Virus record (IMG/VR): IMGVR_UViG_3300006919_000045 | Span: 1-64,000 of that record | Direction: 5' to 3' (one strand) | Length of the DNA stretch: 64,000 nucleotides | Source: a virus | Shown here: positions 27,702-36,829 of the stretch, piece after piece | How the letters are laid out: each line of letters starts with the position of its first letter | Numbering within the stretch: position 1 is the stretch's first letter | The notes under the pieces: model-generated | Told to the model about the DNA's origin: nothing | The model's database searches: none | The model's input: only the letters and a program-made list of their open reading frames with translations | Made by a program: the position numbers and the translations under genes

Positions 27702-30011
27702 TTATGTGAGAGTAAAATATTTTAAAATGCCGTTTAATTCGGCGTTGCTTGTGAGTCTCCAATCAAAGTTTTGTGTATAAATTTCTTTTGGGTTAACTCG
27801 ATTTGTGAAAGAACAAGACGCCATATTGAAGTCAAGTCCGTAAAATATATTGGATATTGTTTTGCCTACTTTTATTCTTAGCGGTGCTTCTTTATCAAAG
27901 TTTATTAATGTTGACTCATCTCCTGTTGCAACATACTTTGTAATTGATCCTGCAAAAATTCTTTTGTTTAAAACAAAATTAGAAGGATACATCGCGTTTC
28001 CTTTATCTACAACTTTTATTGCTTGATTCATTGTTTCATAAGGAACCCACTTTATATCATTCTGTATTTCTGCTTGAATATCTGCTATAAGTAAACTAAT
28101 ATCCCTACCATTGAGAATTATTTTAACTCCCGGAATAAACGGAGTTCTTACTGTGCTAGGAATGACGTCTATTCCAGGGATTGTGTAACTCTCGTCGCCT
28201 ACTCTCTGTAATAATGCGCCTTGTCCTGAGACACCTAACTTTAAAATAGAATTTCGTCCTATCTCAAAGTTTCCATTTGTAAATATCGCTCTGTCAATTT
28301 TAAAAGTCGCATGACTAGTTTGAAAATATAAATCACAAAATCTTGGGTTTATTAAGTTATCAAATAATATTTGAGCATCATTTTGTAATAATAAATTAGC
28401 TCTAAACTCAAAATCTGCCGGATTTGCTTTTACAATGGAGGACGACTCAAAATGTTGAGTATTATGTAGAGTATTTGAAGAAGTTGATTTTTCTGAAAAT
28501 GTTTGACTAAAATCAAAATCTCCATCTAACTTTATCTCATAGTTTGAGCCATCTTGATATAAAAATAGTTTTGTTTCCCGCATATAGTTAATGTCTGTTG
28601 CGGGTCCTTCACTAAGTGGAGGATTACTTCCTCCGCCGGTAGCGTTGAGTACAATATTTATAGGAAATCTAAGGTCAGTTGCGAAGGGTAAGGTAGGTGG
28701 CACAAAAATAGGAGTATTCAGTCCTTCTTTTGTTCCGAGACCAATTGCATGTTTTCCACTTAATCCATTTGGTACTGTGAATTTAAAAGATGCCTGCCAC
28801 CGTTCTCCTCTATCTGCATTTTGTACTGTAAGTACGCGATTAGTTGAATTATGATCTATATAATTTAAATCAAGTATGTCCTCAGGATCCCTATATTCTG
28901 TCTCAATTGCAACTGAAGGAAATGTTACAGAATTATTTGTTGTTGGATTCGGGGGCGTCAGAGTAGGAAACGGAACAGTTCCAGTTGTAGGATTTAGAAA
29001 TACTATAGTTGGATCATCAGGTTGTAGTAATCCTCCTACAGTTGCTGAATTAATTGTATTATTAAGAGAAGATATAAGATAAACTTCATCTTCTCCTCCA
29101 ATTAAAGTTAGACTATCATTTACTTGTACAGTAAGTACTAACTCATCTCCTACTTCTGCATCTAAAATTGAAAAAACATTTCGTCCTCCTTGAGCAACGT
29201 ATCCTAAAGCGGAAGATATTACTTGCCTTCCTTTTGTTGCATTTTTAAGTTTTGCCCATATTCGTCCAGGGAATATATCAGTAGTATTTATTAAACTCGT
29301 AGGAAAGGTAGGCTCTGTTGGGGGAACTGGATCTGTTGGGTTTGAAAGTACTGTTTCAACATTTATGGGTATTTTTACCGTCATAATTGTAGAAGCAGAA
29401 GCAGGCACGGTAATCGGGTTTGGGTGACCTCCTGATACTTTTACATGAAGCGCATTAAAATTTTCGCTATTTATAGTAAATTTTATTCCAAACTGAAAGC
29501 GATCTGCACTATCCGCATTTTGAAGTTCTAATGCTTGGTACTCCTCTGTATCCCACCCTGACAAGGAATTATCTCCTATAGGAATATACCCCGTGTGATT
29601 TTCTATAGGATCAGTGCCAAGCATATATAAAAGGGTTAAAAATTGATTTGAAAGAGGAGAAGAAGGCTGGGGGTTTTCAGAAGCGAACTTATTTAAATAT
29701 AAAATATTTGCATCATCTATAAGTCCTCCTATTGTTGCATATACTGGCTCATCTGACTCTGCTTTTAAAAAAAGCATATCATTGCCACCCGTAGTTTCGT
29801 CTCTACCTTCAAACGTAACTATTATCTCGTCTCCGACGGCTGCTTCAAGAACGGAATAGTTTCCTACCCATGGATTTGTAGTATCAGCTCCTGCCTGAAT
29901 ACCGTCTGCAATTACCTGAGTATTTTTAGTAAGATTTCTAACCAAAACTTGATATGTCCCTCCGCTGACTCCGGATTGACTTAGAAATGTGGTTTCAAAA
30001 TCTGTTGTCAT
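27702..30011 (-). CDS. Tail structural protein with duplicated N-terminal domain
   Basis: 769 residues. Two copies of a beta domain of about 100 residues (near residues 13-125 and 250-350) share the pattern NAT/NLTK...QVIA/S...V..G..N.F/YSVLEAAVGDE/DAEVGDE. A C-terminal part (about 440-769) has a tail-tube-like look and ends FDWRLTSNAELNGILKYFTLT. It sits between tail tube and chaperones and has its own promoter. It may be a second tube or tube-decorating protein; that is inference. Confidence 0.55.
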   Translation of the reverse strand: MTTDFETTFLSQSGVSGGTYQVLVRNLTKNTQVIADGIQAGADTTNPWVGNYSVLEAAVGDEIIVTFEGRDETTGGNDMLFLKAESDEPVYATIGGLIDDANILYLNKFASENPQPSSPLSNQFLTLLYMLGTDPIENHTGYIPIGDNSLSGWDTEEYQALELQNADSADRFQFGIKFTINSENFNALHVKVSGGHPNPITVPASASTIMTVKIPINVETVLSNPTDPVPPTEPTFPTSLINTTDIFPGRIWAKLKNATKGRQVISSALGYVAQGGRNVFSILDAEVGDELVLTVQVNDSLTLIGGEDEVYLISSLNNTINSATVGGLLQPDDPTIVFLNPTTGTVPFPTLTPPNPTTNNSVTFPSVAIETEYRDPEDILDLNYIDHNSTNRVLTVQNADRGERWQASFKFTVPNGLSGKHAIGLGTKEGLNTPIFVPPTLPFATDLRFPINIVLNATGGGSNPPLSEGPATDINYMRETKLFLYQDGSNYEIKLDGDFDFSQTFSEKSTSSNTLHNTQHFESSSIVKANPADFEFRANLLLQNDAQILFDNLINPRFCDLYFQTSHATFKIDRAIFTNGNFEIGRNSILKLGVSGQGALLQRVGDESYTIPGIDVIPSTVRTPFIPGVKIILNGRDISLLIADIQAEIQNDIKWVPYETMNQAIKVVDKGNAMYPSNFVLNKRIFAGSITKYVATGDESTLINFDKEAPLRIKVGKTISNIFYGLDFNMASCSFTNRVNPKEIYTQNFDWRLTSNAELNGILKYFTLT

Positions 30012-30035
30012 TTATTTTGCTCCTTGGTACAGCCT

Positions 30036-30064
30036 ATGATACTTCAGTTGAACTATTTTGTCAA
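30036..30064 (-). promoter_or_regulatory. Promoter for the 769-residue tail protein
   Basis: Minus strand TTGACA (30064-30059), 17-base spacer, TATCAT (30041-30036), with one mismatch in the -10. It is placed just beyond an intrinsic terminator and 24 bases before the ATG, which has an AAGGAG ribosome site. Confidence 0.7.
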
Positions 30065-30085
30065 GAAATTTTTTTCTGTCGGTGA

Positions 30086-30113
30086 TAAAGAAAAACCCGC
30101 CGAAGCGGGTTTG
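30086..30113 (-). terminator. Intrinsic terminator after the major tail protein
   Basis: On the minus strand AAACCCGC-TTCG-GCGGGTTT forms an 8-bp stem with a stable tetraloop followed by a T-rich run (TTTCTTT). It follows the stop of the tail tube gene by 17 bases. Confidence 0.85.
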
Positions 30114-30129
30114 TCGTCTAAAATAATTA

Positions 30130-32013
30130 TTAGAGTGCAATACCAAAGTACTCAAGTTGTACCTCATTAGCAACGTTAAAGTCATCTGTGTAAGAAGCAA
30201 ACGTAGTTTCAAGAGAAATTACATCTTCAATTGAGTGCGTAGGAACGTTGATGTGTACTTTCGGGAACTTAACATTTAGACGGGGAGTATTTGCTACCGT
30301 ACCGCCTACTGAGAATATTGTCTCGAAGTTGTTTACAACTTTTTCGAGACCTTTACCTGCTCCACTTGTAGTCATATCATTAAAGAGTTCTACAGAACTA
30401 CCGTTATTTCCAGTTGAATCATCCAGAGTCAAGTAACAAGTAAAGCTTCCAGAAGCTGATCGAGTTCCTGTTACGTGCTCAATTGGAACGTTTACAGCAC
30501 CAAGTTCTTCTGGTACCAAGTATGAAATATTATTTGTAATTGTAATATTTCCTCCAGTAAGAGTAAGCTGATACTTACCATTTCCACCGACACCTGGGAA
30601 TGCTCCACGATCTGCGGCAGCTGCAGTAATGTCAAGCTGAGTCAATCGATTTCGAATGAAGGTCTTAGTAGAGCCTACACCATCATCGATTGCAAAAGCT
30701 GCGGCGGAAGCTCCAGTACATACTCCGAGCTTCAAGCCGTCATTGCTATCAAGTATTACGTCGCCTGCCGTTTTACCGCTAACCACTTTGCCTGACTGCA
30801 CTGTAACTGTGCTACCTGCAATACTTGAGCTTTGCATGTCAGCAATTTCAGCTGCAAAACCAGACCAGTTAATTGTAGCGATACCATCTACTTCAAAGTC
30901 AATCGATGCTTCGTTAAAAGCTGCTCCTAAGAGTTTATATACCATTGGATTTGCTGAGCTTGTTTCCATTACAAAGTAAAGATCACAAGTTCCAAGAGTT
31001 GATCGGTTTGATTGACCAAAGTTAATGCTTGCTTTACCTGAAGCTCCAGTACCGACGGGGCCTGCTACTGTAGGGCCAAAGGGAGAAGCAGGATCAGGCT
31101 GTGAATCACGGTAGAAAGTTGCGCCTTGATCTGTAAGACCTGTTACTGTAACTTGAAAAGCAGTACCACTTCCACCTAAAACGGTATTTTGAACTGTAAT
31201 TGTATCCGACGCTGCAAAGCCTGTACCTGCAGATCGAATAGTAGTTACTGTAACAGTTCCATTTGCGGCCGCTGTAAGTTCTAGTTCATATCCTACACCA
31301 TTACCGCTGGTTGTAGAATTTGCACTAGTAATTGAATAAGTTTTGCTAGCTGTACGACTTGTATTATTTGCTACATTGGTTGTTGCGATTCCACCAGTTA
31401 GCGTGGTTATAGATGAAACAGTTAGTACTCCTGCGGTTGATCCACCAATAAGACTGGTTGGAAGAGTAATTGTATTAGTTGCGGCGAAGCCTTCGCCTGC
31501 ATCAATAACTGTTACTGCAGTGATTGCATTACTAGATACAGTTACTTCAATTTCCCAACCTACAGCACCCGCGCCGTGAGTGCCTCCAATACCTGTGGTA
31601 TTATCATTTACAATATACGTGCCATTAGTCGCATCACTACTTGCAGTAGTAATAGCAATTTGTCCTTGTATAAGACCGCCAGCACCACTTACGCTATCTT
31701 TATACTTATCAGCACCCGCCATAACTGCCCAAAGGACTTCTTCTACAGCTCGATGCTCTTCCCCGTCTGTTGTCGTTTGAAAAGGACGCACATAAGTACT
31801 AAACGACCATTCTGCCGGAGCAAGAGAGTCGGTAAATACACGTTGTCCTCTTCGACTCAAACCATCAGTTCCTTGCATCTCTGAAAGACCAATTTCACTC
31901 TGGTTTGTAGACTGAGAGAAACTAAAGCCGTCGAGAATCGGAACTTCCCAGACTTTGTTATCAAAGCCTACGTATAGTTTCGAATCTCTACTAAAATATA
32001 ATTGTTCTGCCAT
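30130..32013 (-). CDS. Major tail tube protein with inserted repeats
   Basis: 627 residues. The N-terminus (LYFSRDSKLYVGFDNKVWEVPILDGFSFSQ) and C-terminus resemble marine-phage tail tube proteins, but the protein is two to three times the usual length. The extra mass is a Gly/Thr/Val-rich insertion at about residues 110-280 with two related units (GWEIEVTVSSNAITAVTVIDAG and GYELELTAAANGTVTVTTI), likely surface decorations of the tube. A terminator directly downstream and its own place after the tail-terminator gene fit a highly expressed structural gene. Confidence 0.75.
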   Translation of the reverse strand: MAEQLYFSRDSKLYVGFDNKVWEVPILDGFSFSQSTNQSEIGLSEMQGTDGLSRRGQRVFTDSLAPAEWSFSTYVRPFQTTTDGEEHRAVEEVLWAVMAGADKYKDSVSGAGGLIQGQIAITTASSDATNGTYIVNDNTTGIGGTHGAGAVGWEIEVTVSSNAITAVTVIDAGEGFAATNTITLPTSLIGGSTAGVLTVSSITTLTGGIATTNVANNTSRTASKTYSITSANSTTSGNGVGYELELTAAANGTVTVTTIRSAGTGFAASDTITVQNTVLGGSGTAFQVTVTGLTDQGATFYRDSQPDPASPFGPTVAGPVGTGASGKASINFGQSNRSTLGTCDLYFVMETSSANPMVYKLLGAAFNEASIDFEVDGIATINWSGFAAEIADMQSSSIAGSTVTVQSGKVVSGKTAGDVILDSNDGLKLGVCTGASAAAFAIDDGVGSTKTFIRNRLTQLDITAAAADRGAFPGVGGNGKYQLTLTGGNITITNNISYLVPEELGAVNVPIEHVTGTRSASGSFTCYLTLDDSTGNNGSSVELFNDMTTSGAGKGLEKVVNNFETIFSVGGTVANTPRLNVKFPKVHINVPTHSIEDVISLETTFASYTDDFNVANEVQLEYFGIAL

Positions 32014-32073
32014 AAATTATCTCCTAGAGATTGAAAGGGCTAGGACGTGAACCTTTGTTCGTGCCTGCCGTTT

Positions 32074-32523
32074 CTAGTAATGAACCTGTACCAGCATTTC
32101 AGCAACGCCGAATGGTTCAAGAACACCTTCGTCAGTTTCAATACTGACTATTAAAATATCTAAGGTTTTTTGACTGTTTCCTTGCCTATCTGTATAGGCT
32201 AACTGCCCGTTTTCTTCGATAACAGTTTCTACATCTTCCAGTAATCTGTCAAGAGCTGCTGTAGCATCGGTTTCTTTTACATAGCAGCGAAGAGTGATAT
32301 TTAAGAATCTATCTTTGTAACCACCTCCTTGATACTCTCTTGTTTCAGACCCGGCATTCAAATGAATTGCAGGAAATGCATCGACTTCATCCCAGAACTT
32401 CAAGCGAGGATGTACATTATCAAATACATCAGTCAAAAAGTTCCCAGTTTGATTTATTTTCTTTAATTCAACAACTAGGGCTTCTACGATAGCGGACCTA
32501 CGTGTCGTATATAGTCTTGCCAC
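32074..32523 (-). CDS. Tail terminator / completion protein
   Basis: 149 residues. It opens with RSAIVEALVVELKKINQTG and continues with FPAIHLNAGSETREYQGGGYKDRFLNI-like sequence; this size and pattern match gpU-like tail completion proteins. It lies between the neck protein and the tail tube, the standard place. A TACCT-type ribosome site is weak. Confidence 0.7.
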   Translation of the reverse strand: MARLYTTRRSAIVEALVVELKKINQTGNFLTDVFDNVHPRLKFWDEVDAFPAIHLNAGSETREYQGGGYKDRFLNITLRCYVKETDATAALDRLLEDVETVIEENGQLAYTDRQGNSQKTLDILIVSIETDEGVLEPFGVAEMLVQVHY

Positions 32524-32525
32524 AG

Positions 32526-33887
32526 TTATACTCTCCTAGTAAAGAATCTTCCTATTGCGTACTCGGCTGCGATTTCTCGTATAGACAGATCGATTAATTT
32601 TCGAGGGTCTCGATCTGTACTGCCTTGACGATTGCCTACTTCGAATGTTTCGTATGGCCCTCTCATATAAGTATAGCCAATACTTGGAAACCCTTTACCC
32701 GTTGTTGCTATATCTGTAATTCTTGTTGATCTTGCAAATCGTCCTGTTCTAAATGCTAATCGAGGAGGCCCCATATTCTTTGCAACTACTTGAGGTAATT
32801 TACTATTTAGAGCTCCTATTAGCATTTCGAAAGGTTGAGACCCAACACCTTTTTTTGCAAATCTTGGAGCAGCTCCACTAGCTCTTTTATTTTTAAGACT
32901 TGGATTTTTAGTAGAAAAAGTATTGCTTCCTTTCTTTTTTCCTTTAGTATGAGTGCGAGACTCTTGAGGCTTTACATTTTCACGCTTTACTTTTGCTTTG
33001 GTTTTTTTAACAAAAGGATCAGTTGCTGCTTTTACTACTTTTTTTCGATGTTTTGTTTTAAAACTATCAGAGCCACCTAGTTCTACTAATACTGCACTTG
33101 GATCTGCTCTAAGTTTTTCTAATCCTTCGCGTACAAGATTTCTTAATTCTTTTTTTGCATCTTGAGCTTTTCTTCCCTCTTGAGCATTTAGTATTGAGGA
33201 ACCAACTCCTACTGACATGGTATCATTTTTAGAGTCTCGAATAACTTCTAAAACTCCTGCATCTTCTGTTTGTGTTTCTACCCACCGTTTAAAACTTGCA
33301 TGATCTATTTCAGTTTGTTCTTGTCGAGCGTTATCTATTATATCATATATGTAGTTTTCTATAACACCTTGGAATAAGGCATGAGATAAATTTACTATTT
33401 GTTTACCTTTTATTTCTTGTTTTTTGCCTCCAAGTACAATGGTGAGTTCTTCTGCAACTTCTGCCGCTAACTCTCCTATCTCTGTTTGGTATAAGCGATA
33501 GATTTTTCTATATACATCATTATCTTCAAAGTTGAAACCTACACTAAAAGATGTTACTTTATCCCAGTCTGGTTCTTTTACTACAGTTTCTGCGGGCAAA
33601 GCATTAATTTTATTTCTAATTTTTGTTACAAAACTTTGAACTTTTGTAGCAATTTCTTTATCAGTTATAAAACCTATCGGAGTTGTTGAAGGGTCGGCAT
33701 TTTTTAAGTCGTCAATATAATTTTTTACTAAAAAATCAGTTATTCCTTTAATAATCTTATCTACACTCATGCTAAAGTTATGAAACTTTCTATTTGCAAC
33801 TTGCCTTCTGTATAGTTTATTGCCCTTTTTCTTGGACATTTCAGCATCTAGCTTTGATAAAAAAACTATCTGATCAGCACGAGACAT
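32526..33887 (-). CDS. Neck / head-tail joining protein with basic middle
   Basis: 453 residues. The N-terminal half is helical and partly coiled. Residues about 270-340 are highly basic (KTKHRKKVVKAATDPFVKKTKAKVKR). The C-terminal 110 residues (PPRLAFRTGRFARSTRI, GPYETFEVG) resemble the HK97 gp10-like joining protein. It overlaps the connector gene by one base. Head-tail joining is inferred from the C-terminal domain and gene order. Confidence 0.6.
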   Translation of the reverse strand: MSRADQIVFLSKLDAEMSKKKGNKLYRRQVANRKFHNFSMSVDKIIKGITDFLVKNYIDDLKNADPSTTPIGFITDKEIATKVQSFVTKIRNKINALPAETVVKEPDWDKVTSFSVGFNFEDNDVYRKIYRLYQTEIGELAAEVAEELTIVLGGKKQEIKGKQIVNLSHALFQGVIENYIYDIIDNARQEQTEIDHASFKRWVETQTEDAGVLEVIRDSKNDTMSVGVGSSILNAQEGRKAQDAKKELRNLVREGLEKLRADPSAVLVELGGSDSFKTKHRKKVVKAATDPFVKKTKAKVKRENVKPQESRTHTKGKKKGSNTFSTKNPSLKNKRASGAAPRFAKKGVGSQPFEMLIGALNSKLPQVVAKNMGPPRLAFRTGRFARSTRITDIATTGKGFPSIGYTYMRGPYETFEVGNRQGSTDRDPRKLIDLSIREIAAEYAIGRFFTRRV

Positions 33888-34459
33888 TAAAAGTTTTTGT
33901 ACATATCTAAAACTCGTTTGATGTGATCGGGGAAACCTTTTGTTTCACCGCTAGGTGCATTTTCCATGCTTGCACCTTGCAAAGTTCGTCGAGTTTTATG
34001 CTCATCTTTGAAATAGTAGTTGACTAAATCAATTACTGCTATTTGAAGATCATGAGGAGTGGCTGCATATCCGGCTGTGTAAATTACTTTTACGGAACCT
34101 GCGCCTTGAGGCCAATTTTGATAAGAGGATCCGGCAACGTACAGTACACTATCCGTGTTTTTGTCTAGATAATAATCTGTAGTTGGTACAGTAGTGTAAC
34201 TGGACGCTGCCGTATCCCTTTTTTCAACTGAAACGATCGCATTAACTGGGCTCTCTGTTAGCTGAATTACATGAGTACCCCAATTAATAGTAAATTCTTC
34301 TGTAAAATTTGTAGAATAGTAGTCAATAATACTATTTCCACAGTAAGTTTTTACCATTTGGCTCACAGAATCAATTATGCGAGAAAGCTTATAGTCATCC
34401 CTTGGATTCGTAATCTGCTCCGCATCTTTAAATTGCTGTAAAGTAATCAATAATGCCAT
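33887..34459 (-). CDS. Head-tail connector (gp6-like)
   Basis: 190 residues. The start QFKDAEQITNPRDDYKLSRIIDSVSQMVKTYCG and the motif VIYTAGYAATPHDLQIAVIDLVNYYF are typical of HK97 gp6-like connectors that dock on the portal. No Shine-Dalgarno is seen before the ATG; the sequence just upstream is the T-tract of a terminator. How this gene is translated is therefore not obvious. Confidence 0.75.
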   Translation of the reverse strand: MALLITLQQFKDAEQITNPRDDYKLSRIIDSVSQMVKTYCGNSIIDYYSTNFTEEFTINWGTHVIQLTESPVNAIVSVEKRDTAASSYTTVPTTDYYLDKNTDSVLYVAGSSYQNWPQGAGSVKVIYTAGYAATPHDLQIAVIDLVNYYFKDEHKTRRTLQGASMENAPSGETKGFPDHIKRVLDMYKNF

Positions 34460-34473
34460 AAGTCAAATGATAA

Positions 34474-34502
34474 AAACTTGGGGAGGCGAACCTCCCCAGT
34501 TT
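34474..34502 (-). terminator. Intrinsic terminator after the capsid gene
   Basis: Minus strand CTGGGGAGG-TTCG-CCTCCCCAAG stem followed by TTTTTA. It is located 12 bases past the stop of the protease/capsid gene and immediately before the connector ATG. Confidence 0.85.
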
Positions 34503-34514
34503 GCAAGGCTAATA

Positions 34515-36524
34515 TTAAGCCTGGAATACTACTTTAACACAAGGCTGATCAGTACCAGAGGCAGCGAACATCTCGTGGAAACCAAGTGACTGAGTAGCAA
34601 CGATCAGCTGACGCTGTCGAGCAATCTCATAGTCCTGCTCTACGGTTACACCGCGGAGGCGAGGAATCACATAGTTAGCAACATTCACAGCATATGCAAC
34701 ACTGTTACCAGCAGATTCTGCTTCTACATGGTCTGTAAGAACTACGGGCGAGCCGTATACAGCACCAATGCTACCAGTGATCTTGGTTGCAATATTTGAA
34801 CCAACATCAGTGATGTCTGCAAAACCTGGATCTGCAATCAGATCGTAGTAACGGTTCATGCCTACGACGTAGACTACGTCTGCAGGGTCGAGACCATACT
34901 TACCCATTGAGCGACGAGCGCCAAGAAGCAGACCTGAAGACAGGGTAGCTGAGTCAATGTCGTTACCTGTGGCACCGAGAGTAGCGCCGTCAAGGTCAAG
35001 CTCACCATAGTTAGAAGCTTGAGCTGCACCTTCCAAGCCAGTAATGGCAGGAGAAGATTCTCCAAGTACGACCATCTTATCTACTGCTTTTGCGTGAGCA
35101 CGTGCAACACCTTCGGTCAACATAGGAAGAAGATTTACGAGAACTTCTTCGTCAATGTGGTTGTCCATGAAAGTGGTTGAAATTAATCGATGTGCTTGCA
35201 TTACTGCTTGTGTAACAGCATATGTACCTGCAGTACCACCGGCAGCAGAAAGACCTGTACCAGCACCTGAGTTAGCAGTACCACCTACACCCAGCTCACT
35301 CTCACCGCCCGTGTGGAAAACAGCAGTGCTAGTATCTTTTTGCAGGGGTAGAACCATAGATTGAGAGTTCATTTGAATCTCGCGGAAAAGTTGAGCTACT
35401 TTATACTGGAACTGTACTTCTTTCTCGATCTGCGTTGAAACAGTCAAGGAAAGCAAGTTATCCGTAGCGCCTGTAATAGCACCCGTGGGGTAGCTAATAC
35501 CTGCTTTTTGGAATACATTTCGAGCATAGTTAGTATCAAAACCTTTTTGCGTATAAACACCCAGCATGTGAGCATACATGAGGTCTTTTGCATAAGCGTC
35601 AACATTTCCTGAATCACGATCAGAGAATACACGCTTAGACTCACGCATTGCATCAAGCTCTTCTTGCTTCTCTTTAAGGACTTCGGCGTGCTCTGCTACA
35701 ATCTTATTCAGATCAGCATCCTTCTCTTGCATCTTGGCTTCCATATCAGACATGAGGCGATCAGCACCGGATTCAACACCGACTTTGATTGCTGCCTGTA
35801 CTTCTTCTTCCTGCTGAGCTTTAGCTTCAGCGGCTTTAGCCATTTTTTGTTGTTCTTGAGCTACAGCTTGCTCAGCTGCGGCTTTTTCTTCGGCCTGACG
35901 AATTGCAATCTTAGCAGCAGTCTCTTCCGCTACCTTCTTAGCAAAAGCATCTAGGTCGATTTCGGGAGTTTTAGTTTCTTCCGACATTTCTTTCTCCATT
36001 GAAGAGGAATCTTCCTCGCTTTTAAAAGTTTTCTTGAAGTCCTCATAATCCTGCTCAGAATCGAAAGACTTCGCCAGAGAGAATGTAGCTGCTTGATTAC
36101 AAGGTACCGATACCACTGATACCTCAAACAACTCAGCATCCTTTATTTTTAATCCGTCGGTTTCTTCAAGGTAATCAGCATCCTTGACTTTGAAACCGAC
36201 AGAAAACGCTCCAAGGATACCTTCTTTAACAAGTTGAGCAACAGAATCAGGAGCTGATTTTGAAATTTTTGCTTTCATTTCTAGTCCATTTTCTGTAACT
36301 TTTAACCCAGTGGCTCGGCCAATGGGTTTGTTATAATCATGATTGAACAAAATAATTGGATTTTTCTCAAAATTACTTAGTCCGCCTTTTGTCCAGGCTT
36401 CGGGTACAATTGTATCTCCTGCCCGATCAAAGTCTTTTGTACTAGCCATTCCAGTAATGGTGACGCATCCGTCATCATCCTCGAGAGCTTTGAACGTAGA
36501 AGTTAGGTTAAAAATCTTATTCAT
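34515..36524 (-). CDS. Fused prohead protease, scaffold and major capsid protein
   Basis: 669 residues. Residues 1-150 are an HK97-family (U35) prohead protease: H62 in ILFNHDYNKPIGR and S108 in GAFSVGF are the expected catalytic His and Ser. Residues about 170-300 are a Glu/Ala/Lys-rich coiled coil like the delta scaffold domain. Residues about 310-669 are an HK97-fold capsid protein (for example VVYVVGMNRYYDLIAD, and ARQRQLIVATQSLGFHE near the end). The usual arrangement is two genes; here one ORF encodes all parts, so processing must release mature capsid protein. Confidence 0.88.
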   Translation of the reverse strand: MNKIFNLTSTFKALEDDDGCVTITGMASTKDFDRAGDTIVPEAWTKGGLSNFEKNPIILFNHDYNKPIGRATGLKVTENGLEMKAKISKSAPDSVAQLVKEGILGAFSVGFKVKDADYLEETDGLKIKDAELFEVSVVSVPCNQAATFSLAKSFDSEQDYEDFKKTFKSEEDSSSMEKEMSEETKTPEIDLDAFAKKVAEETAAKIAIRQAEEKAAAEQAVAQEQQKMAKAAEAKAQQEEEVQAAIKVGVESGADRLMSDMEAKMQEKDADLNKIVAEHAEVLKEKQEELDAMRESKRVFSDRDSGNVDAYAKDLMYAHMLGVYTQKGFDTNYARNVFQKAGISYPTGAITGATDNLLSLTVSTQIEKEVQFQYKVAQLFREIQMNSQSMVLPLQKDTSTAVFHTGGESELGVGGTANSGAGTGLSAAGGTAGTYAVTQAVMQAHRLISTTFMDNHIDEEVLVNLLPMLTEGVARAHAKAVDKMVVLGESSPAITGLEGAAQASNYGELDLDGATLGATGNDIDSATLSSGLLLGARRSMGKYGLDPADVVYVVGMNRYYDLIADPGFADITDVGSNIATKITGSIGAVYGSPVVLTDHVEAESAGNSVAYAVNVANYVIPRLRGVTVEQDYEIARQRQLIVATQSLGFHEMFAASGTDQPCVKVVFQA

Positions 36525-36829
36525 TTATCTTTACTCTTTACTTCTGCTTTAGGTGCAGCTTGGCTCAGTTTCTCTAAAGGATCTGCTTTGGGAGCAGCTT
36601 TAGGTGCCGGAGCCGGCTTCTTCTTGAAAATTTCTGGAGCAGCCTGTACAACAGAGAGTACTGCTGTTTTCCAATTGTAGTAAGATTTTTGAATCTCTAT
36701 TGGAAGAACAGGCCTGTCAACAATACCACAGTAACTTTTGTAGTCAATGTCACGTGGTAGTTCCCAATCTCTAAATTGGGGGACTAATTTAGCAGTAACT
36801 TGACGTCGCATTCTATTTCTGGATGCCAT
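36521..36829 (-). CDS. Small head-region protein (102 aa), unknown
   Basis: Basic N-terminus (ASRNRMRRQVTAKLVPQFRDW), a middle with conserved-looking Tyr/Trp residues and a Lys/Ala/Pro-rich tail (APAPKAAPKADP). It overlaps both neighbours by one to four bases, between portal and protease/capsid. Possibly a head assembly factor; no family recognised. Confidence 0.55.
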   Translation of the reverse strand: MASRNRMRRQVTAKLVPQFRDWELPRDIDYKSYCGIVDRPVLPIEIQKSYYNWKTAVLSVVQAAPEIFKKKPAPAPKAAPKADPLEKLSQAAPKAEVKSKDK

